The notes under the pieces are model-generated. The model saw only the letters and a program-made list of their open reading frames with translations. It had not been told where the DNA came from and did no database searches. A program made the position numbers and the translations under genes. A stretch of DNA of 64,000 bases from an uncultured Bacteroidia bacterium (lineage in GTDB: Bacteria > Bacteroidota > Bacteroidia > Bacteroidales > UBA932): assembly GCA_902785065.1 (NCBI GenBank), contig CACZXH010000011.1, positions 1 to 64,000 on the forward strand. Direction: 5' to 3'. Position 1 is the first letter of the stretch. Each line of letters begins with the position of its first letter. Of the stretch, positions 7,406 through 16,038 are shown one piece after another.

Positions 7406-9436
7406 CTATTCGGGCAGGAAAGTGACAGCCGCGCCGCCGCCCGGGGCGAGGCGAAGCGTGAGCGTGTCCTCGCTGGTGACGGAGCAGGTGTTAATCTCGT
7501 AAGCGGTGGGATTCGTGTCCCAGTGTGCGTCGGGGGCATCGCCATAAACGGTGGCCGTGTAGCGGACGCCGGGACGCAGGAAGGTCAGCGGCTGCTCGAA
7601 ACTGCGGCCGGTCTCGTCGGTGGAAGCGCCCAGGAAGAAGCGGTCTCCGGCGCGGCGCACGACGCTGATCCACTCGCCCACCTCGCCCTGAAGGGCCTCG
7701 GAGGCGTCACAGTCGGCGTCGAAGTCGCGGAAGAACTGGAAGGCGGGATGGCCCTCGTAGTTCTCCAGCAGGTCGCAGGCCATCTGCATCGGCGAGTACA
7801 GGATCACCCAGTTCGCCATCTGCTTCGCCAGCGTGGTGTGCTCGGAGAAATCAGAGCTCGGCCGGCCCCAGGTGCGGAGCTGCGGCTTGCCCTGGACACA
7901 CGTGTACTTGATGTCGAACACGCCCGGCGTATAGTCCACCGGACCGCTCAGCAGGCGCGTGTACGGGAGGATGACCGTATGGGACGGCGGGTTGCCCGGG
8001 CCCCAGCCGTTGTATTCCATGCCGCGGACGCATTCCCGGGTCATGAAGTTGGGCCAGGTGCGGCGCAGGCCGGTCTCCTTGATGACTTCGTGTCCGTCCA
8101 CCATGATCTGCCGTTCGGCGGCCTCCTCGACCACCTTCTGGAAGTGGCGGACGCCGGTCTGGCTGTGGCGCGGGGCGCCGCCGGACAGGCCGCCGCCGGC
8201 ATAGCCGGTCTTCATCGCGTGGATGCCCAGCGAAGCGTCCCAGTCCAGGGTGCGCTCCAGCTGGTCCTCGAAGCGGAGGTAATTGCCGCCGGTCTCATTG
8301 TGGGTGATCAGGTAAATCCCCTTCTCGCGGGCGTACGCGGCCACTTTCGCCACATCATAGTCCGGCGCCGGGCTCGTGAAGTCGAAGTCGGGTTTCGCGT
8401 CGGAATTGTGCCATGCGTCGTTCCAGCCTTCGAACAGGACGCCCTGGATGTTGTTGGCGGCGGCGAAGTCGATGTAGCGCATCGCATTCTCCGTCGTGGC
8501 GCCGTGACCTTCCCCGCCCCAGGACTCGGTGCCCAGGTGCAGGCTCCACCACACGCCGATGTACTTCATCGGCTTGATCCAGGAGACGTCCGCGAGGGCG
8601 CAGGGCTCGTTCAGGTTCAGGATGAGGGAAGAGTTGATGAGGCCCACGGCGCTATGGGCGATCTGGACCGTCCGCCAAGGGGTCTGGAAAGTACCCGGGA
8701 CAACGGCTTTCACATCATTGGTTTCCTCGACGGACTGTCCCCGGCGGCGGCGCTGCTGCCGGAGCGGAGCCAGGGACGCCTGGAAGGTCAGGCCGACGTC
8801 ATTGCGCAACACCATCTCGGGGAAATCGACCAGCGCGGCCTCGTGGATGGCGGCATACAAGCCTTCGGAGAACTTGAGGGTAAGCGGCGTATTCGCATCG
8901 CTGAGCTCCGACAGCCGCATCTTGCGATACAAGTGCTCGTAGGAATTGAAATCGCCCGGAATGGACCAGGTGTCGGCATCGGCCGCGAAGGCAAACTGCG
9001 TCCGTTCACCGTTGATCCGGAGCGTGTCGGCGCCCGGTACCGCATAGGCGTACTGGAAGCCGAACCCGTCGTCGAACACGCGGAAAACGACCTCCAGGCC
9101 CACGCCAGCGTCATTTTTCAACTTGAGGGAGAGTTCCCGATGGTTGTCCTCCACCTCCTTGTTCTCGCCCCAGGGTTGGTGCCAGGTCTCCCGGTGGCTT
9201 TTGACCCGTGAAGACTTGAGCTTGAAGCCCCGGTCCAGGTTCACGTCATCGGAAAACAGGCCCATCGCGGAGGACTCCAGGAAGGGCTCTCCATCGACGT
9301 CCACGGCATAGGTGGGGACGCCGTCGGCATCCACCGAGAACCGGACGTAAATCCGCCCGTCCGGTGAGGAAACATGGGTTTTGGGGCAGCAGGCTCCCGC
9401 CAGGAGGATGCATGCCAGGATGGCGATTCTTTTCAC
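7406..9436 (-). CDS. GH97 alpha-glucosidase, SusB-like inverting type
   Basis: The 676-residue enzyme should release glucose from maltooligosaccharides in the periplasm. The start is a GTG at 9436 giving a lipoprotein-type signal (VKRIAILACILLAGACC). No ATG produces a signal peptide, and an earlier ATG lies inside the GH53 gene. GH97 landmarks are THNETGG near residue 375 and RGMEYN near 470, glutamates corresponding to those used by the inverting SusB branch. The position where retaining GH97 enzymes have a nucleophilic aspartate here reads AMKTGYAGG, which supports inversion. It follows the GH53 stop by 34 bases and precedes the GH13 gene, mirroring susB next to susA. Confidence 0.87.
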   Translation of the reverse strand: MKRIAILACILLAGACCPKTHVSSPDGRIYVRFSVDADGVPTYAVDVDGEPFLESSAMGLFSDDVNLDRGFKLKSSRVKSHRETWHQPWGENKEVEDNHRELSLKLKNDAGVGLEVVFRVFDDGFGFQYAYAVPGADTLRINGERTQFAFAADADTWSIPGDFNSYEHLYRKMRLSELSDANTPLTLKFSEGLYAAIHEAALVDFPEMVLRNDVGLTFQASLAPLRQQRRRRGQSVEETNDVKAVVPGTFQTPWRTVQIAHSAVGLINSSLILNLNEPCALADVSWIKPMKYIGVWWSLHLGTESWGGEGHGATTENAMRYIDFAAANNIQGVLFEGWNDAWHNSDAKPDFDFTSPAPDYDVAKVAAYAREKGIYLITHNETGGNYLRFEDQLERTLDWDASLGIHAMKTGYAGGGLSGGAPRHSQTGVRHFQKVVEEAAERQIMVDGHEVIKETGLRRTWPNFMTRECVRGMEYNGWGPGNPPSHTVILPYTRLLSGPVDYTPGVFDIKYTCVQGKPQLRTWGRPSSDFSEHTTLAKQMANWVILYSPMQMACDLLENYEGHPAFQFFRDFDADCDASEALQGEVGEWISVVRRAGDRFFLGASTDETGRSFEQPLTFLRPGVRYTATVYGDAPDAHWDTNPTAYEINTCSVTSEDTLTLRLAPGGGAAVTFLPE

Positions 9437-9470
9437 GGCAGGGTCAACAGTTTGCGGTATGCGGCCGGAA

Positions 9471-10628
9471 TCACTCCCCGAAACAGTCCAGGATGGCGGA
9501 CGGGGCACCGTTAGCGGTGAATGCTCCCTGGTCGTAGGCGTTCCAGGCGCGGGTCTGGGTGCTGCCGCTGTACCGGGTCAGGGCGGCCAGGTCCGAATAG
9601 AGGGCGGGTTTCCAGTTCCCGTCCACCTCGGGTTCCCAGTAGAACACGCCCTTGCAGGAGGAAATCTTGCGGGACTCGGTCAGGAAGGAGGAGAGGATGG
9701 ACGCCGCATCGCTTTTCTTCGGATTCACGCCCACCTCCGACACGATGACCGGGACTTTGAAGGTACCGGCCAGGTCCGCGATATCCTGCAGGGCATACTG
9801 GTTGACCTGGGCGGGCGTAAGGACGGTCTCCTTCCCGCCGATCCAGAGCTTGCTCTCGTAATGCGGATAATGGGAAAGGGCGATGGCGTCGAACTTGCCC
9901 CCCTGGCTCTTGAAATTGGAGAGCCACCAGGTATTGGCCGGGGAATCGAACGCGTTGTTCAGGTGCGGCATCACCAGGGCGGAAGGATAGACCGCCTTCG
10001 CGGCGGCGTATCCGGCGTTGAAGAGTTTTACGAAACCCAGGAACTCCTTTCCTTCGTTATCGTAATCCAGCTGGCCGGCCGGATAGACCATCCCTCCCCG
10101 GGTCTCGTTCCCGATCTGGACCCAGTTGACCGTCACGCCCGCCGCCTTCAAGGCCTGGAGAACTTCCCGGGTATGGGTGGTGACCAGGGCGGCCACCTTG
10201 TCGGCATCGGCCTTGTCCTTTTCCCAGGCCGACGGGGCCTTCTGCCGGGAAGGGTCGGCGAAGAAATCGCTATAATGGAAGTCGACCATTAGGGCCAGAC
10301 CGGCCGCGGAAACCTTTTTCGCGACAGCCTCCACGTCTGCCGGGCCGCTCCAGCCTTTGTACGGATCCACCCAGACGCGGAGGCGAATGGCGTTGAAGCC
10401 CCCTTCGTGAAGCACGTCCAGCAAGGGAGCGGACTTCCCGTCTTTCTTCCGGAACGTACGCCCGCCGGCCTCCATCTCGGAGGCCCAGCTGATGTCCGCG
10501 CCTTTGGCGAAGGGAGGGGTCTCCACGACGGTCGGCGTCAGATCCGGCGTCGGCGGGTCAGGATCGACCTGTTTCCCACCGCAGGAGGATACCGCCAGGA
10601 ATGCAGCCAGCCAAATCAGTTTCTTCAT
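9471..10628 (-). CDS. GH53 endo-beta-1,4-galactanase-like lipoprotein
   Basis: The family cleaves beta-1,4-galactan in pectic arabinogalactan. The 385-residue protein starts MKKLIWLAAFLAVSSCGGK (lipobox SSC) followed by a Pro/Thr-rich linker (about 20-40). The TIM barrel contains GADISW near 45, NAIRLRVWVDP near 85, the acid/base in VQIGNE near 171 and the nucleophile in VSEVG near 294. The start at 10628 is 7 bases after the susG-like stop, so the genes are translationally close. A galactanase inside an otherwise alpha-glucan operon is unexpected. Either the locus handles mixed plant material or this GH53 branch has another specificity. Confidence 0.85.
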   Translation of the reverse strand: MKKLIWLAAFLAVSSCGGKQVDPDPPTPDLTPTVVETPPFAKGADISWASEMEAGGRTFRKKDGKSAPLLDVLHEGGFNAIRLRVWVDPYKGWSGPADVEAVAKKVSAAGLALMVDFHYSDFFADPSRQKAPSAWEKDKADADKVAALVTTHTREVLQALKAAGVTVNWVQIGNETRGGMVYPAGQLDYDNEGKEFLGFVKLFNAGYAAAKAVYPSALVMPHLNNAFDSPANTWWLSNFKSQGGKFDAIALSHYPHYESKLWIGGKETVLTPAQVNQYALQDIADLAGTFKVPVIVSEVGVNPKKSDAASILSSFLTESRKISSCKGVFYWEPEVDGNWKPALYSDLAALTRYSGSTQTRAWNAYDQGAFTANGAPSAILDCFGE

Positions 10629-10635
10629 AAAGGGA

Positions 10636-12924
10636 CTATAGTTTGAAGACCACGGAGGAGTTCGGGCCGAGGGTGAGGACGTCGTGGTCGATCGTCGCCG
10701 TGCCGAGAAGGCCGACTGCGCGGGACATGTCGTCCTTGACCGTGACATCCTTCGCCGAGGTGGCGGTATTGTGGATCACGAGGAGCTTCTGGCTGTCGGC
10801 GGTCATGTACCAGGACGCGATGGAACTGCCGCTGAGGTTGGCGTTCGTCATCGTGCCTTCGGCCAGGGCCGGATAGATGTTGCGCAGGCGGATCCAAGTC
10901 TTGTAGGTATTCAGGAGGCTGTTTTCGTCGGCCGACTGGGTTTCCACCGAGATGGAACCCTTGAGCATGTTGTTGTCTACCCGGTTGTTGACGCCCTTCT
11001 TGGCACAGTCCGTAGCGGAAGAATTCCACACAATGGGTGCGCGTATGTACTCGTCGTCCAGCTTGTCATTATCATCAATTCTCCAATAGCCCAGCTCTTC
11101 TCCCTGATAGACGAAAGGTTTTCCTGGGGTGGTCAGGAGCATGGCACAAGCTTGTTTTTCCTTGTTCAGATTCCTGTTCAAGTCGTCTGCGGCACGGTAG
11201 AAAGAAAGCCATTCGTTGTCGTTGTACGGATTCTGCTTGGCTTTCACGCTGGACTTGTCGTGGTTGGTCATGAAGAAAGAGGTGACGGCCTTGGGACTGG
11301 TCAAACGCCTTCCTTCATGATCGGAGATATAGCCGATAACCGTTGAAGCATAGGTGTTTCCTTTTCCGTTATTGATGGCAGGCAGCAGCGCATTTCTCCA
11401 GTAATCAAACTCGAAATTGGAAGGAAGGCCGGCATAGTACTTCTGCTCCTCACTGTGCCCGCCATGCCAAGCCTCGCCCACCATGAAGATGTCATCCGAA
11501 TGGGTGGCTCTGTAAGCCTCGTTCACCGCATTGTACCACTTGTCCAGGAATTTGGCATTGGCGCTGGCAGATGCCGCATAAATCCATACCACCGCATCCA
11601 GACGGAATCCGTCCACACCCATATCCACCCATTTCCTGGCCGATTCCACGGTGGACTGGAACGCGCCGGAGTTCTCGCACTCGTCAGGCTTTCCGTAGTT
11701 CAAGTCCGGCATACTGGCGTCGAAGCTCGCATAATAGGAGGTACTTTCGCCAAAAACGATATCGGCCGCCGTGCTGTTGTCCAGCGGGAAGGGTTTGCCT
11801 AACGTAATGACATTAGCACCGGTCTTTCCTCCGTATTTGGTGCCCACGGGCCAGGAATCATCGTTGGAAGTGCGCACCAGAAAGCCCCATTCGGTATCCA
11901 CATCCAACGTGAGTTCAAAGATATTGGTAGACGTTTCATGCATCCCCAGACTGCCCTTGCTGCCCACGTGAATCCAACGCTTGGCATTGGAAGAATTGGG
12001 GGCCGTTACCGCCTCCGTGGTTTCCGTCACGGTCACGTACTTGGTATTGCCCGTCCAGTCCACCTTGAAATGCAGGCGGCCCTTATAACCGATATTGCCG
12101 TCTCCCAAGGAAACCCAACCACCCATGCCACCTACGGCTTCAAGAGGATAATCGCCGTTGGACAGTACGTAATAATCCCTATATGGACTGTTCTTAGGGT
12201 CGGCCTTCACGCTCTTGAACCATTCCGTGCCGGTGCCGCTGTGGTTGAGGACGTAGTCCATATAAATCTTGATGCCTTTGGCGTGTGCGGCGACGATCAG
12301 ATTCTTGAAATCGGCTTCCGTGCCGAAAAGCGGATTCAGGGCATTGTAGTCATTGACATCATACCCGTGATAAGAATTCGTGGGATGCGCCGGCGACAGC
12401 CACAGCGCCGTCACGCCCAGGCCGTCCAGGTAGTCCAGCTTGTTCTGGATGCCCTTGAAATCGCCGATCCCGTCGCCGTCGCTGTCGGCGAAAGAGTAGA
12501 TGAGCAGCTGGTAAGTCGTGGAGGAGCGCTTGTTGCCGTCAAAGGCATCCGGATTCGCCACGACCGTGATGATGTGCTTGCCCTTCTGGGACACGGAGAC
12601 CGTCTCGGTATTCGACCCCTTGACGGTAATCGACCCGGTGCGGTCTTCACCCAGGTTGGCGTCGACCGTCAAGTCGATGGCTCCCTTGCCGGTGCCGGAG
12701 GTCTTTCCCAGATGGATCCAGGACTCGGATGCCGTGGCCGTCCAGTCCTTCTCGGTAGTGACGTACACAAGCTTGGTCGAGGCGTCCTCGGCCTCGAAAG
12801 CGATGGAGGCGGGGTTCACCGTCAGGGTGTCCTGAGGCTCCTGCTTGTTCTTCGTCGGGTCGCAGGAGAAGGTCAGGAAAAGGGCCGCCAAAAGGGGCAG
12901 GATGGAGATCAGTTTCCGGGTCAT
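10636..12924 (-). CDS. SusG-like surface GH13 alpha-amylase with BACON and CBM58-like domains
   Basis: This is the likely cell-surface endo-amylase that cuts starch before import. The 762 residues read: lipoprotein signal ending LTFSC, BACON domain (about 32-118), GH13 barrel from about 130, an insertion in the B domain (about 255-400) in the position and size of the CBM58 of SusG, then the rest of the barrel and a C-terminal beta domain. The catalytic trio is the nucleophile in GFRLDAVVW near 441, the acid in VGEAWHGG near 481 and the stabiliser in MTNHDKSS near 555. It lies 60 bases after the starch-binding protein gene, separated by a strong hairpin, and 7 bases before GH53. Confidence 0.9.
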   Translation of the reverse strand: MTRKLISILPLLAALFLTFSCDPTKNKQEPQDTLTVNPASIAFEAEDASTKLVYVTTEKDWTATASESWIHLGKTSGTGKGAIDLTVDANLGEDRTGSITVKGSNTETVSVSQKGKHIITVVANPDAFDGNKRSSTTYQLLIYSFADSDGDGIGDFKGIQNKLDYLDGLGVTALWLSPAHPTNSYHGYDVNDYNALNPLFGTEADFKNLIVAAHAKGIKIYMDYVLNHSGTGTEWFKSVKADPKNSPYRDYYVLSNGDYPLEAVGGMGGWVSLGDGNIGYKGRLHFKVDWTGNTKYVTVTETTEAVTAPNSSNAKRWIHVGSKGSLGMHETSTNIFELTLDVDTEWGFLVRTSNDDSWPVGTKYGGKTGANVITLGKPFPLDNSTAADIVFGESTSYYASFDASMPDLNYGKPDECENSGAFQSTVESARKWVDMGVDGFRLDAVVWIYAASASANAKFLDKWYNAVNEAYRATHSDDIFMVGEAWHGGHSEEQKYYAGLPSNFEFDYWRNALLPAINNGKGNTYASTVIGYISDHEGRRLTSPKAVTSFFMTNHDKSSVKAKQNPYNDNEWLSFYRAADDLNRNLNKEKQACAMLLTTPGKPFVYQGEELGYWRIDDNDKLDDEYIRAPIVWNSSATDCAKKGVNNRVDNNMLKGSISVETQSADENSLLNTYKTWIRLRNIYPALAEGTMTNANLSGSSIASWYMTADSQKLLVIHNTATSAKDVTVKDDMSRAVGLLGTATIDHDVLTLGPNSSVVFKL

Positions 12925-12949
12925 AAGGCTGTCGGATTGAAAATTGGCA

Positions 12950-12977
12950 GGCCGGGGTCCGGTCAGGGGCCCCGGCC
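12950..12977 (-). other. GC-rich intercistronic hairpin between the susE/F-like and susG-like genes
   Basis: GGCCGGGG (12950-12957) pairs perfectly with CCCCGGCC (12970-12977) across a 12-base loop. No T-run follows, so it is better read as an RNA-processing or mRNA-stability element, or a weak attenuator, setting different levels for the abundant binding proteins upstream and the enzymes downstream. Confidence 0.55.
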
Positions 12978-12984
12978 CGAATAA

Positions 12985-15900
12985 TTACTTGGAGAGGGTC
13001 AGCGTACCCTTGTTCAGGTCAAGTTTGGCCGTGTAAGTGCCGGCCTCGGCGACCTTGCAGTTGTCGTTCACGGCCTGGAGGCGGTTGAGGTCACCACCCA
13101 GGGAATAGTCCCAGTTGCCGTTGAAACGGACCTTCAGTTCGGCATTCTCCCCGAGGGTGACCGTCCCGTTGTAGGTATGGTCCTCCGCGTTGAAGGTCAG
13201 GACGACATCGTCCGACCACTCGTTGAAGGAGCCGATCAGGCCCACCTTCTCGACCTTGAGGGCCGTAGCCGTCTTGGAAGCGAGGTTCACCGTCCAGAAG
13301 TACGTACCTTCCTCGATGGTCATGTTGTCATTGGCGCCCAGGGTGTAGTTCAGCCCGTCGGCCGTGCCGCCGATCCAGGAGCCGTCGTGTCCGAACTTGA
13401 ACTCGACGGCAGCGTCACCCTGCTTGTACATGACGAGGGCGCCCTTGAATTCGCCGTCACCCTTGCCCAGGAGCTTCGGAGCCGTATCCAGGTTCCATTC
13501 GCTGCCGGAGTAGGCGCCGGGGACGCTGATCTCGGTCTTGTAGGCCGGGGCTTCACCTTCACCGGTGATGGTGCCGGTGCCTTCGTTGAAGTTGAGGGTC
13601 ACCACCTGGCCGGCGAGGATGTCCGGAGCGGCGAGTTCATCCAGCACGCGCGGGACGATCTGCCCGTCGATCAGGTTGAACTCATGGGTCCACCAGGACG
13701 TCGTGGCGATCTCGGACTCGACATACATGCGCAGCTTGCCGGCCTTCGGAGCCGTGGCCTTCATGACCCGGCCGTCCGCGGCGAAGCGGTTGTCCTCCAC
13801 GGCCGCATCCCAGCTGCCGAACGCGTCGCCGATGCCGTAGACCCGAGCCGGCTCGACATTCAGGATGCTGTTCTTGAGGTCGATGTGGACGAGATAGAAG
13901 CCTTCCTCGGGGACGACGACGTTTCCGTCATTGTCGTTGGTGAAGCCCTTGTTGGTCTCCAGCGAACCGAACTGGCCGCCGTCCCACGCCTTGGCACCGT
14001 TGAACTTGAAGCCGTTGGTGGTGAAGTAGCGGATCGTGTAGAACTGTCCTTCCGCGGATTTTCCATTGTCCCAGTCCGGTTTGTTGATGACCGGCCAGAG
14101 TTCCACGGTCCCGTCGCCCCAGCTCCAGTTGCCGAAATCGGTACCGGTCATGTACAGATGTTCGGGGAACTCCCGGTACTCCTCGATGAGGATGGTGGGT
14201 TCGTCGCCGTAGGTGAGGGTGATGTTGTAGTTGCCTTCCACGCCGATGCGGATGTTCTTGTCGCCGGCGGCGAAGGCCTTCCCGAGTTCGGGCTTATAGA
14301 CCCCGTACACGTTTCCTTCCTCATAGGTGCTCTCGGCGTTCTCCTCGGGACCGCCGTAGCTCTTGCCCCAGTCGTGGTCCGCGCGGATCTTGAACTCGTC
14401 CTTTTCGCGCACGAAGAGGTTCTTGATGGTCCACACGTCGCCGGTCACGTTCTCCAAGTCGAAATCCTTGCTCCAGCCGCTGTCCTCCAGGGTGCCGATG
14501 ACGGACCAGGCTTTCGGTTTCGGCTTCGGCTCGGGCGTTTCACCGGCGTCCGGAGCGACGGACTTGATAACCGTCGCCGTCGCATTCTCCGGATCCAGGA
14601 TGAGGTCATAGACGCCGTCCTCGGCGACCACGATGTTGCCGCCGTTCTGCGCCACGGCGAATTCCTCGCCCAGCGTGTAGGAATCGACACCCTCGGCATA
14701 GCCGAAGTTCACGTCCCAGCCGGCGTCCTTGCGGAACTTCCACTCGTCACCGGCGTTGAAAGGAATGGCCTTGCACACATGGAGGGTACCGTTGGTGACC
14801 ATTTCCACGTCGCCGCCCCAGCTGTTGAAGGAGCCGATGACGCTCCAGGGGCTCGTCTCGGTATAAGCGGCATACGGGTCGATCACGACGGCCTGCGTCT
14901 TGATGATCTTCGCCGTCGCGTTCTCCGGATCCAGGAACAGATCGTAGGCGCCGTCCTCGGCGATGACGATGTTGCCGCCGCCCTGCGCCACGGAGAAGTC
15001 CTCGCCCAGCACATAGGACTCGACACCCTCGGCATAACCGAAGTTCACGTCCCAGCCGGCGTCCTTGCGGAACTTGAATTCGTCACCGGCCGCCAGGGTG
15101 ATGTTCTTGCACACATGGAGGGTACCGTTGGTAACCATTTCCACGTCGCCGCCCCAGCTGTTGAAGGAGCCGATGACGCTCCACGGGCTCTCCTCCGTAT
15201 AGGCGGCGTACGGGTCCTCCTGCGGCACGACGCTCTTGATGATCTTCGCCGTCGCGTTCTCCGGATCCAGGATGAAGTCGTACGTGCCGGCCTCGGCGAT
15301 CACGATGTTGCTGCCGCCCTGGGCCACTTCGAATTCTTCGCCCAGCGTGTAGGAGCTCACGCCTTCGGCATAACCGAAGTTAACATCCCAGGCGCCATCC
15401 TTGCGGAACTTCACCTCCGCACCGGCTTCCAGCTCGACGGCCTTCGCCACGTGCAGGGTGCCGTTCGACCACATCTCGTAATCGCCGCCCCAGCCGTTGA
15501 ACGAACCGATCAGGCCCCAGTCACTCTTCTGCGTGTACCGGGCATACGGGTCGCCGCTGGGCAGGATGATCTCGTAACCGTCAATGATGATGTGGCCGAG
15601 GGATTCGATGAAGGATCCGGAGTTCTGGTCGTCCGGCGTCTTCAGGTTCGAGGCCCGGATGGCCATTTCCAGGGAATGCATGGTCCCTTCCTCGCAGCCC
15701 AGTTCCTGCAGGGCGCGGGTCAGGTTGGTGGAAGAGACGGTCAGGACTCCGTCCTTGTCCGTCGCGTTCACACGCTTGCTCACGGGTTTCCCGTCGAGGG
15801 AAACGATCGCCAGCATGTGATTCAGGATCTTGGGGTTGGTGTTGAGGACGGCAGGGGTGTACTCAGCCGATACGGCGCCATCCACCACCGAGTACCCGAC

Positions 15901-16020
15901 AAGCACCGGTGCAGTGCACTGGGAGGGGTCGAAGATGGCTCTGTCCTCGTCCTTCATGCAGGAGACCAGGCCCAATAACAGCGCGGCTCCTGTCAGTATA
16001 ATGGAAGCAAATCTTTTCAT
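12985..16020 (-). CDS. Very large SusE/SusF-like starch-binding outer-membrane lipoprotein
   Basis: The 1011-residue protein begins MKRFASIILTGAALLLGLVSC (lipobox) and shows no catalytic motifs. After an N-terminal SusE-type domain (about 25-150) come three near-identical modules of about 112 residues (about 155-490) with the signature WSVIGSFNSWGGDVEM...DPENATAKIIK, typical of starch-binding SusE/F domains. Roughly four or five more divergent modules follow, each with LIGSFN.W- or MTGTDFGNW-like openings. SusE and SusF have about 390-490 residues, so this protein is more than twice their size. Likely role: holding starch at the cell surface for SusC/D and SusG. It lies 18 bases after susD. 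Confidence 0.85.
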   Translation of the reverse strand: MKRFASIILTGAALLLGLVSCMKDEDRAIFDPSQCTAPVLVGYSVVDGAVSAEYTPAVLNTNPKILNHMLAIVSLDGKPVSKRVNATDKDGVLTVSSTNLTRALQELGCEEGTMHSLEMAIRASNLKTPDDQNSGSFIESLGHIIIDGYEIILPSGDPYARYTQKSDWGLIGSFNGWGGDYEMWSNGTLHVAKAVELEAGAEVKFRKDGAWDVNFGYAEGVSSYTLGEEFEVAQGGSNIVIAEAGTYDFILDPENATAKIIKSVVPQEDPYAAYTEESPWSVIGSFNSWGGDVEMVTNGTLHVCKNITLAAGDEFKFRKDAGWDVNFGYAEGVESYVLGEDFSVAQGGGNIVIAEDGAYDLFLDPENATAKIIKTQAVVIDPYAAYTETSPWSVIGSFNSWGGDVEMVTNGTLHVCKAIPFNAGDEWKFRKDAGWDVNFGYAEGVDSYTLGEEFAVAQNGGNIVVAEDGVYDLILDPENATATVIKSVAPDAGETPEPKPKPKAWSVIGTLEDSGWSKDFDLENVTGDVWTIKNLFVREKDEFKIRADHDWGKSYGGPEENAESTYEEGNVYGVYKPELGKAFAAGDKNIRIGVEGNYNITLTYGDEPTILIEEYREFPEHLYMTGTDFGNWSWGDGTVELWPVINKPDWDNGKSAEGQFYTIRYFTTNGFKFNGAKAWDGGQFGSLETNKGFTNDNDGNVVVPEEGFYLVHIDLKNSILNVEPARVYGIGDAFGSWDAAVEDNRFAADGRVMKATAPKAGKLRMYVESEIATTSWWTHEFNLIDGQIVPRVLDELAAPDILAGQVVTLNFNEGTGTITGEGEAPAYKTEISVPGAYSGSEWNLDTAPKLLGKGDGEFKGALVMYKQGDAAVEFKFGHDGSWIGGTADGLNYTLGANDNMTIEEGTYFWTVNLASKTATALKVEKVGLIGSFNEWSDDVVLTFNAEDHTYNGTVTLGENAELKVRFNGNWDYSLGGDLNRLQAVNDNCKVAEAGTYTAKLDLNKGTLTLSK
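14565..15553. repeat. Three tandem ~336-bp coding repeats in the starch-binding protein gene
   Basis: Three consecutive units of about 336 bp encode modules beginning DPYA.YT (starts near 15553, 15215 and 14880). A stretch of about 70 bases starting at 14785 recurs almost unchanged at 15121, exactly 336 bases later. High DNA identity between modules points to recent in-frame duplication and makes copy-number variation or assembly collapse likely. Confidence 0.85.
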
Positions 16021-16038
16021 AATCGTCAGAAGCATCTG

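Noticed and set aside
5582..9211. 1209-codon plus-strand open frame opposite the GH13 and GH97 genes
   Set aside because: It is a high-GC shadow of two clear glycoside hydrolase genes on the other strand. The translation has no domain, signal or promoter.
14565..15553. CRISPR-like spaced repeats
   Set aside because: The repeats are about 336 bp, in frame and encode protein modules, so they are not CRISPR repeats with spacers.
13177..15978. 933-codon plus-strand open frame opposite the starch-binding protein gene
   Set aside because: Its repetitive Val/Asp/His-rich translation just mirrors the tandem repeats of the real minus-strand gene.
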